NCBI RefSeq assembly: GCF_014652875.1
Contig: NZ_BMZQ01000004.1
Span: 124,001-188,000 of the forward strand
DNA length: 64,000 nt
From: Tianweitania populi
Lineage (GTDB): Bacteria > Pseudomonadota > Alphaproteobacteria > Rhizobiales > Rhizobiaceae
Direction: 5' to 3'
A program made the position numbers and the translations under genes. The notes beneath the pieces are model-generated. The model was not told the origin of the DNA, did not search any database, and was given only the letters and a program-made list of their open reading frames with translations. This document shows positions 55,459 to 63,488 of this stretch, piece after piece (the first letter of the stretch is position 1; each line of letters starts with the position of its first letter).

Positions 55459-57405
55459 ATGGCTGTTTCCCTGACGCGAGACGGCGAGATCGCCCATCTC
55501 ATCATCGACAATCCGCCCGTGAACGCGACATCGCACGCGGTGCGCGCTGGCTTGATGCAGGCGCTGGCGCAAGCCAATTCGGATGAGACGGTATCCGCGA
55601 TCGTGCTGAGTTGCGCCGGCCGAACTTTTGTAGCCGGTGCCGACGTCAAGGAATTCGGCCAGCCACCACAGCAGCCCTTTTTGCCCGACGTGGTCAGTGC
55701 CATCGAAGCTTCGTCCAAGCCGATCGTCGCCGCAATCCATGGCACCGCTTTGGGCGGGGGGCTGGAACTGGCGCTCGCTTGTCACGGCCGGGTGGCGAGC
55801 GCGGACGCCGAACTCGGTCTGCCGGAAGTAAAGCTCGGCATCGTTCCAGGTGCCGGCGGCACGCAGCGGCTGCCACGCTTGATCGGCGTTCCACTGGCGA
55901 TGGATCTGGTTTCCAGCGGCCGCCGCATGGACACGGCCGAAGCTGAAGCCTGCGGCCTCATCGACGTGGTCGCGGAGGGCGATCTTATTAGCGCCGCCAT
56001 GGCCCTCGCCAGCAGTCTCGTGGGCTGCGAACCGCGCCAAACCAGTTCGCTCGCCATGCCGGCTTTCGATGAAGGTGAAGCGCAAAAGCAGTTTGCTGCT
56101 GTGGAGAAGAAAGCGCGCGGACAGCAATCGCCGGCTGCTGCCGCACGCCTTGTTCTCCAGGCCGCACAGTTGTCCTTCGCTGAGGGTCTGGCCGCTGAGC
56201 GCGTATGCTTCCTCGAGCTGGTTCAGTCCGATCAGTCCAAGGCGCTGCGGCATGTCTTCGCCGCCGAGCGTGTTGCTGCAAAGGTGCCGGGCCTGGAAGA
56301 GGTCAAGCCGCGGGCCGTTCAAACCGTCGGCGTTGTTGGCGCCGGTCTGATGGGCGCTGGCATTGCCGTCGCCTTTCTTCACGCCGGCTACACGGTGCGC
56401 GTCGTTGAGCGCGACGAGACATCGATGAAAGCCGGCCGTGTTCGCATCGAAGGACTGTTTACGCGGCTCGTAAAATCCGGCCGCATCAGCGAGGTCGATC
56501 GCGCCGAGCAGCTGGGTCGCCTCAGCACCTTCGCCGACCGGAGCGCGCTTGCTCCCTGCGATCTGGTGATCGAAGCCGTGTTCGACGATCTTGCGGTGAA
56601 GACGGAGCTTTTCGCCGAACTCTCCACCATCGTTCGCCCGGACGCCATTCTCGCGACCAACACCAGCTATCTCGACCCGGACGAAATCGCAGCCGTCGTG
56701 ACAAACCCTGAGCGGTTCCTTGGCCTGCACTTCTTCTCGCCGGCCAATATCATGCGGCTGGTGGAGGTGGTTCGCACGGCACAGGTCGCGCCGGTCGTGC
56801 TTGCAACCGGCCTCGCCGTCGTCAAGCGGCTCGGCAAGCTAGGCGTGATCAGCGGCGTGTGCGAAGGCTTCATCGGCAATCGCCTGTTCACAGCCTATCG
56901 CCGTGAATGCGACTTCATGCTGGAAGACGGCGTGCTGCCGCACGAAATCGATGCGGCGCTTGAAAACTATGGCTTTGCCATGGGTCCGTATGCCGTCAAC
57001 GATATGGCCGGCCTGGATATTTCCTGGGCCCGCCGCAAGCGCAACGCAGCAACGCGTGATCCGAGCAAGCGATACGTGACCATCGCAGATCGCTTGTGTG
57101 AAGCCGGGCGCTTCGGTCAGAAAAGCGGCAAAGGCTACTACGCCTACCCGGACGGCCGCCGCATGGTCGATCCCGAAGTGACCGCTATCATCGAACAATC
57201 GTCGCGGGACGCCGGTATCGACCGCCGTCCCTTCGAAGCCGCCGACATCGTTTCGCGCGTGCTGGATGGGATCGTTTCCGAAGGACGCAAGATCCTCGAC
57301 GAGGGCATCGCTCTGCGCGCGTCCGACATCGATCTCGTTCTGATCAATGGCTACGGCTACCCCGCTTGGCGCGGTGGGCCGATGGTTCAGGCAGGAATTC
57401 AGTGA
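55459..57405 (+). CDS. Enoyl-CoA hydratase/3-hydroxyacyl-CoA dehydrogenase fusion
   Basis: 648 residues. The N-terminal crotonase domain (1-190) has VAGADVKEFG, GTALGGGLELALACHGRVAS and EVKLGIVPGAGGTQRLPRL, including the two Glu residues of active hydratases. The dehydrogenase domain (about 290-480) has the NAD motif VGVVGAGLMGAGIAVAFLHAG and the catalytic His in LGLHFFSPANIMRLVE; a second all-helical domain ends the chain. It is FadJ-like and can carry out two successive beta-oxidation steps. Confidence 0.9.
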   Translation: MAVSLTRDGEIAHLIIDNPPVNATSHAVRAGLMQALAQANSDETVSAIVLSCAGRTFVAGADVKEFGQPPQQPFLPDVVSAIEASSKPIVAAIHGTALGGGLELALACHGRVASADAELGLPEVKLGIVPGAGGTQRLPRLIGVPLAMDLVSSGRRMDTAEAEACGLIDVVAEGDLISAAMALASSLVGCEPRQTSSLAMPAFDEGEAQKQFAAVEKKARGQQSPAAAARLVLQAAQLSFAEGLAAERVCFLELVQSDQSKALRHVFAAERVAAKVPGLEEVKPRAVQTVGVVGAGLMGAGIAVAFLHAGYTVRVVERDETSMKAGRVRIEGLFTRLVKSGRISEVDRAEQLGRLSTFADRSALAPCDLVIEAVFDDLAVKTELFAELSTIVRPDAILATNTSYLDPDEIAAVVTNPERFLGLHFFSPANIMRLVEVVRTAQVAPVVLATGLAVVKRLGKLGVISGVCEGFIGNRLFTAYRRECDFMLEDGVLPHEIDAALENYGFAMGPYAVNDMAGLDISWARRKRNAATRDPSKRYVTIADRLCEAGRFGQKSGKGYYAYPDGRRMVDPEVTAIIEQSSRDAGIDRRPFEAADIVSRVLDGIVSEGRKILDEGIALRASDIDLVLINGYGYPAWRGGPMVQAGIQ

Positions 57406-58610
57406 TGGTTGGTAACGCTTACATCGTCGACGGCCTGCGTACGCCCATCGGACGCTATGGCGGCAGTCTTTCATCGGTGCGGACCGACGATCTTGCCGCC
57501 CACCCCATCCGCGCCTTGATGCAGCGCTTCCCGCAGATACCGGCCGAAGCGATCGAGGAGGTCGTCCTCGGCTGTGCCAACCAGGCCGGCGAAGACAATC
57601 GCAATGTCGCGCGCATGGCGGTGCTGCTTTCGGGTCTTACGGCGACAACCGCAGGCACGACCATCAACCGCCTGTGCGGCTCGGGGCTGGACGCGGTCGG
57701 CTATGCCGCGCGCGCAGTCCGCCTTGGCGAAGCCGATCTGGTGATCGCAGGCGGCGTGGAATCCATGTCGCGCGCGCCCTTCGTCATGCCGAAGGCAACA
57801 ACGCCGTTTGCCCGTCAAAACGAGATCCATGACACAACGATCGGCTGGCGTTTCGTCAACAAGCTGATCGAAAAGCAATATGGCATCGACTCCATGCCAG
57901 AAACGGCGGAGAACGTCGCTGCGCAATACGGCATCTCCCGCGCTGACCAGGATGCCTTCGCGCTGCGCAGCCAGGAACGCGCGCTTGCGGCTCAAGCCAA
58001 TGGCCGCTTTGTTCGCGAGATCGCACCAATAGACGTTCCAGCTAGTAAGGGCACGACGGCCACGGTCGATCAAGACGAGCATCCGCGTCAAACCACGCTG
58101 GAAAAGCTTGCCGCTCTGGGAACCCCGTTCCGACAGGGCGGAACCGTCACGGCGGGCAATGCTTCCGGAGTCAATGATGGTGCGGCCGCGCTGTTGCTCG
58201 CGTCGGAACAGGCCGTTGCAAAATACGGCTTGAGCCCGTTGGCCCGGATCACGGGCATGGCGACCGTTGGGGTTGCGCCCTCGATCATGGGCATCGGCCC
58301 CGTGCCTGCCACGCAGAAGCTTCTCGCGACCAAAGGGCTTGGCATCGGCGACATCGATGTCATAGAGCTCAACGAAGCCTTCGCGGCGCAGTCCCTTGCC
58401 TGCCTGCGCCAACTCGGCCTTCCCGACGATGGCGACTTCATCAATCCGAATGGCGGCGCGATTGCGCTCGGCCATCCTCTCGGCATGTCCGGTGCGCGCT
58501 TGGCGCTGACGACGGCGATCGATCTGGCAGACAGAAAAGCGCAACGCGCTGTGGCGACCCTTTGCATCGGTGTCGGCCAGGGCATCGCAATGTTGCTGGA
58601 ACAACCCTGA
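57405..58610 (+). CDS. Beta-ketoadipyl-CoA-type thiolase
   Basis: 401 residues. The acyl-carrying Cys is in NRLCGSGLDAV, the His in INPNGGAIALGHPLGMSGARL and the second Cys in CIGVGQGIAML. GCANQAGEDNRNVARMA is the block typical of PcaF/PaaJ 3-oxoadipyl-CoA thiolases rather than acetoacetyl-CoA thiolases. ATG 57405 overlaps the preceding stop by one base. It is the last gene of the abm operon and suggests that the pathway ends in a C6 dicarboxylic thioester. Confidence 0.88.
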   Translation: MVGNAYIVDGLRTPIGRYGGSLSSVRTDDLAAHPIRALMQRFPQIPAEAIEEVVLGCANQAGEDNRNVARMAVLLSGLTATTAGTTINRLCGSGLDAVGYAARAVRLGEADLVIAGGVESMSRAPFVMPKATTPFARQNEIHDTTIGWRFVNKLIEKQYGIDSMPETAENVAAQYGISRADQDAFALRSQERALAAQANGRFVREIAPIDVPASKGTTATVDQDEHPRQTTLEKLAALGTPFRQGGTVTAGNASGVNDGAAALLLASEQAVAKYGLSPLARITGMATVGVAPSIMGIGPVPATQKLLATKGLGIGDIDVIELNEAFAAQSLACLRQLGLPDDGDFINPNGGAIALGHPLGMSGARLALTTAIDLADRKAQRAVATLCIGVGQGIAMLLEQP

Positions 58611-58615
58611 CACGC

Positions 58616-58641
58616 TGCGTGCGCCTTGCGTGGCGCACGCA
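58616..58641. terminator. Strong hairpin between convergent genes
   Basis: TGCGTGCGCC (58616-58625) and GGCGCACGCA (58632-58641) form a perfect ten-pair stem with a six-base loop, five bases after the thiolase stop. It lies between convergent genes and can end the abm operon, although the T-tract is missing. Confidence 0.55.
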
Positions 58642-58651
58642 AACTAAAGGT

Positions 58652-59251
58652 TCAACGCACTTCGTAATGGATCGGCTTGAAGCTGCCACCGTTGCTGGCA
58701 GGTGCGGAGCATGCCGTCAGCCCGATGATCAAATCCATTCTGGCGACGAAAACGATGCGATCACCGGCCTTGCTCAGCGGCGGCAGGACCTTCAGCTTGC
58801 CGGTTTCGCCATCCACTGGCACGTTCATGAAGCAGTTGAAGGCAATCGGGATGGCGTCTTCCTCAATACCATACGGCTGCAACGCTGCAGCCAAATTGCC
58901 GAGGCAGCCGCGATGCGGCGGCTCGTTGTCATAGCACATGCGGAAGGTCGCTTCGGAACACGGCGTCAGCAGGAAGTCGTGCCTGCCGACATCGTCCTCA
59001 ACGATCTCCAGCATCACGTTGGAGCGGTTGGAATAGAGCTTGTCGCCAGTTGTGAGATAGATGCGCTCAGCATAATCGAGCGTGCGCCCGGATGAGAGCA
59101 TCTCGCGTTTGTCGGCGGCATTGATCGCGAGGAGATCGGCGACCTGCGCTCCAAGCGCGTCGATCACCGTCAGCGTCTGTCCGGCCTTCATCTCAAAGGC
59201 GTCGCCACTGCGCGGCGGGATGACGTGATGATGGTGGTGTGCGTGATCCAT
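58652..59251 (-). CDS. DUF1989 (urea-carboxylase-associated) family protein
   Basis: 199 residues, metal-binding beta-fold family with no agreed reaction. Blocks are GQTLTVIDALGAQVADLLAIN, LLTPCSEATFRMCYDNEPPHRGCLGNL and FNCFMNVPVDGETGKL. The N-terminus MDHAHHHHHV is His-rich and may bind metal. ATG 59251 overlaps the stop of the upstream gene (TGATG), with GAGGAG ahead. Members are found beside urea/guanidine metabolism and N-hydroxylase genes. Confidence 0.8.
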   Translation of the reverse strand: MDHAHHHHHVIPPRSGDAFEMKAGQTLTVIDALGAQVADLLAINAADKREMLSSGRTLDYAERIYLTTGDKLYSNRSNVMLEIVEDDVGRHDFLLTPCSEATFRMCYDNEPPHRGCLGNLAAALQPYGIEEDAIPIAFNCFMNVPVDGETGKLKVLPPLSKAGDRIVFVARMDLIIGLTACSAPASNGGSFKPIHYEVR

Positions 59252-59997
59252 CACGAACGCTCCTCGCTCGCCGCACTGGTGCTTTGGGGCTCAAGCACCA
59301 CTTCCGCCTCCGCCTTTCGGCCGAACGGACAACGCCAGTCATCGTTGACGGCGCGTCCGCTATATTGCCGCGCTTCAGAGATTGAGCCATGCCGCGCGAG
59401 CATCGGGTTGATATCGCCGGCGAGCTTTACGTCGCGATCAAGGATCGCCTTGCGCAGTTTCTCATAGCGGTTCTGCTGCCGCAGCATTTCGAACTGATCG
59501 TGCAGGTTGAACACCATCGTCGGCCGGTCAAAGCGCCGCGCCGGGCGGCTGGCATTGGGGTGCAGACCGACAACAAAGAAAGCTTCACCGCCAAAGCTTA
59601 GAGAGAAATGCGGGTCGTCGGGATCTGAGCTGACGCGCGGATCATGCTTCTGGCCACGCCAGGCATCCTTGTCGGCCAAGGATTGAACGCGCTCCCACAA
59701 CGCCGTTTCGAACTCGGACTCGCTGAGATCGTCAGGCCCCTCGAACACAACGGCAAAACTTGTGAACAGCGTCGGGTCTTCCGAATAAGCCCAGGCAAAA
59801 TGCATCAAGGCATCCTGGATCTCGACATCGTTCCAGGCACTGCGAATATCGCGAGCCGAATAAACGGTCATACGCCCCTTCTGCACCGCAGACTTTGCGC
59901 CGACACAGGGAAACTCGGGATCAAGAATGAAGTCACGCAAGTGCTCTTCAGCGCTCGGCAACATCGGCTGCTCGAGCACAGCATGATTGGTACGCAT
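59251..59997 (-). CDS. YqcI/YcgG-family protein (GntA/DcsA-like heme N-hydroxylase family)
   Basis: 248 residues. FILDPEFPCVGAKSAVQKGRM at the start, HPNASRPARRFDRPTMVFNLHDQFEMLR in the second half and DDWRCPFG at the C-terminus are the diagnostic blocks. Known relatives hydroxylate guanidino or amino nitrogens using heme in guanitoxin and D-cycloserine biosynthesis. The substrate here is unknown. ATG 59997 has TAGGA upstream; a longer start is less likely. It is translationally coupled to the DUF1989 gene. Confidence 0.8.
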   Translation of the reverse strand: MRTNHAVLEQPMLPSAEEHLRDFILDPEFPCVGAKSAVQKGRMTVYSARDIRSAWNDVEIQDALMHFAWAYSEDPTLFTSFAVVFEGPDDLSESEFETALWERVQSLADKDAWRGQKHDPRVSSDPDDPHFSLSFGGEAFFVVGLHPNASRPARRFDRPTMVFNLHDQFEMLRQQNRYEKLRKAILDRDVKLAGDINPMLARHGSISEARQYSGRAVNDDWRCPFGRKAEAEVVLEPQSTSAASEERS

Positions 59998-60101
59998 ACA
60001 AATTCCTATTGTGGAGTCCCTGAACCGATGGAGGTTGGGATGGTTCCGACCGGTCAAAGGGCTCCTGACAGGAGTGGCGGCGCCTGCGCGAAAGCCGGGA
60101 A

Positions 60102-61097
60102 CTAAGCCGTGACGTCTATGACAACCCTGCCTCGCACGTTGCCCGCAAGTATCTCGTCGCCAAGGGCCTGGATCTTCGACAAAGGTTCTACCCTCGTCAG
60201 GGTATCAAGCTTGCCAGGGTCCAGGTCCCGGGCAAGACGCTGCCAAGCCCGATCACGTTGGCTCGCCGATGCCATGACGGAGTCGACGCCGATCAAAGCA
60301 ACGCTGCGAAGGATATGCGGCAAAACGGTTGCGGGAAGATCAGCACCCCCAGCTAGACCGCAGCAGGCGATCGCCCCGCCCCGAACTGTCTGAGCCAGCG
60401 CATTGGCAAGGATCGTCGAGCCGACGGCATCCACACCGCCGGTCCAGCGCTCTTTCTGCAACGGACCACCCTTGGCTAAAAGATCTTCACGGCTGATGAA
60501 GTTGGTAGCTCCAAGACCGCGCAGGAAGTCGTGTGTTTCGGGCCGACCGGTCGCGGCCGTGACATTGTAGCCGCGCGCCGCCAGGAGGCTGATCGCAACC
60601 GATCCCACGCCGCCGGCAGCACCCGTCACCAGCACCTCTCCTACGCCTGGCTGAATGCGACCCCAGTCTTCGAGCGCATCGACGCACAGCGATGCGGTAT
60701 AGCCGGCTGTCCCGATCGCCATGGCTTGCAAAGGCGTGAAGGCATCCGGCAGGCGCGTCAGCCATTCCGGCTTGAGGCGCTGGAACCGGCTGTAGCCACC
60801 CCATTCGGTTTCCGACAGACCCCAGCCGTTGACGACGACCTGATCGCCCACCTTCCAGTCGGCTGAGCGGCTTTCCACCACCGTGCCGGCCAGATCGATG
60901 CCAGCGACCATTGGAAGCCGCCGCGCGATGCGCCCCTTTCCACTGACCGCGAGACCGTCCTTATAGTTAAGGGTAGAATAGGCGATTTCGACGAGAACAT
61001 CGTGGTCCGGCAGATCCGACCTGGATAGATCGCGAAACGCGACAGTCTGGTTGCCTTCAACATTATCGATAACCAAAGCACGGAACGTGTCGGACAT
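60102..61097 (-). CDS. acuI: Acryloyl-CoA reductase-like MDR oxidoreductase (AcuI/YhdH)
   Basis: 331 residues of the medium-chain dehydrogenase family without the zinc-ligand pattern. STLNYKDGLAVSGKG, GIDLAGTVVES, WGLSETEWGGYSRFQRL and the NADPH motif VTGAAGGVGSVAI are typical of YhdH/AcuI. These reduce acryloyl-CoA to propionyl-CoA. ATG 61097 has GGGAGAAG ahead. It follows a GntR gene on the same strand by 33 bases. No DMSP or propionate gene is adjacent, so another enoyl substrate is possible. Confidence 0.82.
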   Translation of the reverse strand: MSDTFRALVIDNVEGNQTVAFRDLSRSDLPDHDVLVEIAYSTLNYKDGLAVSGKGRIARRLPMVAGIDLAGTVVESRSADWKVGDQVVVNGWGLSETEWGGYSRFQRLKPEWLTRLPDAFTPLQAMAIGTAGYTASLCVDALEDWGRIQPGVGEVLVTGAAGGVGSVAISLLAARGYNVTAATGRPETHDFLRGLGATNFISREDLLAKGGPLQKERWTGGVDAVGSTILANALAQTVRGGAIACCGLAGGADLPATVLPHILRSVALIGVDSVMASASQRDRAWQRLARDLDPGKLDTLTRVEPLSKIQALGDEILAGNVRGRVVIDVTA

Positions 61098-61130
61098 GGC
61101 ATCTTCTCCCATACGGTGTGGTTCGGGTGA

Positions 61131-61874
61131 TCAGCTGGCGCTGCGTGCCGCGCGAGCGGTCAGCGTGGCGTTGTACATCGCGCGCAAATAATCGAGCAGC
61201 CGCTCCAAAGCGGTGATGGCAGCCGGGGCATCGCTGCGGCGCACGGCGTCCAGCATGTCGCGGTGCAGCGACACAATTTGCTGGCGCTCACGCATGCGCA
61301 CCACGATCATGTTGGTAATCGGGATGAAGGCCTCGATCACCGTATACATCATGAGTTCCAGCGGCCCGTTGCGGCTGGCGCGCACGAGAGCGCGGTGAAA
61401 GCGAACGTCGGAAGCGCAGAACTCTTCGTCGCTCGTCGCGCTGTCGCTTTGAAGGGTGATCTCGGCTTCCATAGCAGCAAGCTCTTCCTCCTTGCGGTTG
61501 GCAGCGGCCAAGCGGCAGCAGATTGCTTCTGTTTCCCGACGCGCTGTGATGATCTCATCGATATCAAAGGCGCCGACGCCGACCAGCAGCGTCGCGGCGG
61601 CCGTGATGGTTCCCGACAGGCCCGCAGGATCGGGACGCATGACGAAGGTGCCACCGGACGGACCGCGCTTCGACTGAATGAGGTTCTGCGCCGCCAGCCG
61701 CTTCAGTGCTTCCCGCACCGTCGGCCGCGAAATGCCAAATCGGCGCGCCAACTCTTCTTCCGTCGGCAAACGCTCATCCATCTTGAGACGGCCGTCCATA
61801 ATGGCTTCGCGAATGCTGTCGGCCACCTGCTTGGCAACGCTGCCGCGCACCACGCCATCATAGTTCAGGACCAT
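61131..61874 (-). CDS. GntR-family regulator with FCD domain
   Basis: 247 residues. The winged helix (residues about 15-80) has LARRFGISRPTVREALKRLAAQNLIQSKRG; the helical FCD domain follows with RRETEAICCRLAA and DVRFHRALVRASRNG, the metal/effector site. AAAGAGGAGCG lies before ATG 61874. It is divergent from the flavoprotein gene at 62065, and a good operator-like inverted repeat lies between them. Confidence 0.9.
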   Translation of the reverse strand: MVLNYDGVVRGSVAKQVADSIREAIMDGRLKMDERLPTEEELARRFGISRPTVREALKRLAAQNLIQSKRGPSGGTFVMRPDPAGLSGTITAAATLLVGVGAFDIDEIITARRETEAICCRLAAANRKEEELAAMEAEITLQSDSATSDEEFCASDVRFHRALVRASRNGPLELMMYTVIEAFIPITNMIVVRMRERQQIVSLHRDMLDAVRRSDAPAAITALERLLDYLRAMYNATLTARAARSAS

Positions 61875-61935
61875 CTTCGCTCCTCTTTGCGGCCCAACAT
61901 GGCAGGGTCGAGCTGCCAAATCCAGTTTAAATATA

Positions 61936-61965
61936 GGTTTGACAAATATGGTTGTTTGTCTCACC
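61936..61965. promoter_or_regulatory. Operator-like inverted repeat between GntR and flavoprotein genes
   Basis: GGT-N2-GACAAA (61936-61946) and TTTGTC-N2-ACC (61955-61965) are exact complements in nine positions each, with an eight-base spacer. TTGACA, a perfect -35 sequence, overlaps the left arm at 61939-61944. Binding of the GntR protein would occlude the promoter. Confidence 0.6.
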
Positions 61966-62064
61966 GTTCATTTGAACTTGGCCGCTTGTGAGTTGCCCGC
62001 GTGAATGGCTTCACCTTCCTCTTCACCTGCATGAGTGTCCGTGCGATCCACCGCGGCGTGATCC

Positions 62065-63483
62065 ATGACGCCTGAAAAGTCATCGGATTTCGTAGCGTAT
62101 CTTCGTGCGCACCTCGATGCGAATGCGTTTGTCGAGGGCGCAAACGTCAATCCCGCGAGCGTCAGCGATGGGACGCGCGTTTCGGGCTTTTTACCCTCCC
62201 TCCTGCTGCGCCCGAGGAATGCAGCGGACTTGTCGTTGATCCTCCAAACGGCAACAAAGCTGCGCCAGTCGGTGGTTATTCAAGGCGGCCTGACCGGTCT
62301 CGCCGGCGGAGCAAGGCCGCGCCACGGTGAAGTGGCGGTTTCGCTGGAGCGGATGCGCGGCATGTCTGCGGTGAATGTTGCCGAAGGTACGATCGAGGTG
62401 GAAGCGGGTGTTCCTCTGCAGGCGGTGCAAGAGGCCGCGCAGGCAGCTGGATTCATGTTCGGCGTGGATCTCGGCGCGCGTGGAAGCGCCTCCATCGGCG
62501 GCATGATTGCCACCAATGCCGGCGGTATCCGCGTCTTGCGATACGGCATGATGCGCGATCAGGTCGCCGGACTGGAAGGCGTGCTGGCCGACGGCACGGT
62601 CATTGACTCCATGCTCGGCCTTCCTAAGGACAATGCGGGCTATGACCTGCGGCAGTTGCTTGTCGGGTCGGAAGGCACGCTTGGCGTTGTAACGCGCGCA
62701 AAGCTGCGGCTACGCCCTGCTCCAAAAAGCGAACGTGCGGCGCTGCTGTCGCTCGGGTCTGTCGATGATGCCATCAAGCTGCTGGTGTTTCTTCGAGAGC
62801 GGATCGGCGACCTGCTGGCGGCCTTCGAGATCATCTTTCCAGATGTTTACGCTGGCACCATCGCGCATATGGGCATCGTTCCGCCGCTGCCTCCGGGCGC
62901 CGGCCTCTATGTGCTGACGGATATCCAGGGACAGACGCCCGATGCCGATCTTGAGCGCTTCCAAGCCGCGCTCGGCGACGCCGTTGAGATCGGATTGTGC
63001 AGTGACGCCATACTGTCCTCGTCGGGACGCGAGTTCGAGACGCTGTGGGCAATTCGGGACGGCGTCAGTGACTGTGTTTATGCGCAAGGCCAGTCTTACG
63101 GTTTCGACATCGGTGTCCCGTTAAACGCAATCAACCGCTTTCTTAAGCTGGCCGCCGATCGTGTTTCCGCCATCGATCCTACGGCCCGCGCCTTCATCTT
63201 CGGCCATCTCGGGGACGGCAACCTGCACTACATCGTGGAAACCGAGGAAGGCGCTGATATCGCAAAGGCCGTGCTGACTGCGGTCGCCGAGGCCGGCGGC
63301 ACGATCACTGCCGAACACGGGATCGGCACCGACAAGCGGGATTGGCTGCATCTGTGCCGAAGCGAGGCGGAACTTGCCGTAATGGGCCGCCTGAAACGCG
63401 CCCTTGATCCCGCCGGCATTCTCAATCCCGAGCGCGTCATCTCCACCTCCGCAGCGTACGGCAACAAAACGCTTCTACCCTGA
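62065..63483 (+). CDS. FAD-linked D-2-hydroxyacid dehydrogenase (GlcD/D-LDH family)
   Basis: 472 residues. The PCMH-type FAD domain has VVIQGGLTGLAGGARPRHG and ARGSASIGGMIATNAGGIRVLRYG; the C-terminal domain has FGHLGDGNLHYIVE, in which the His is catalytic, ITAEHGIGTDKRDWL and LDPAGILNPERVI. Relatives oxidise D-lactate, glycolate or D-2-hydroxyglutarate and pass electrons to quinone or an electron-transfer flavoprotein. It is five bases before the nucleoside hydrolase gene. Confidence 0.9.
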   Translation: MTPEKSSDFVAYLRAHLDANAFVEGANVNPASVSDGTRVSGFLPSLLLRPRNAADLSLILQTATKLRQSVVIQGGLTGLAGGARPRHGEVAVSLERMRGMSAVNVAEGTIEVEAGVPLQAVQEAAQAAGFMFGVDLGARGSASIGGMIATNAGGIRVLRYGMMRDQVAGLEGVLADGTVIDSMLGLPKDNAGYDLRQLLVGSEGTLGVVTRAKLRLRPAPKSERAALLSLGSVDDAIKLLVFLRERIGDLLAAFEIIFPDVYAGTIAHMGIVPPLPPGAGLYVLTDIQGQTPDADLERFQAALGDAVEIGLCSDAILSSSGREFETLWAIRDGVSDCVYAQGQSYGFDIGVPLNAINRFLKLAADRVSAIDPTARAFIFGHLGDGNLHYIVETEEGADIAKAVLTAVAEAGGTITAEHGIGTDKRDWLHLCRSEAELAVMGRLKRALDPAGILNPERVISTSAAYGNKTLLP

Positions 63484-63488
63484 AAGGC

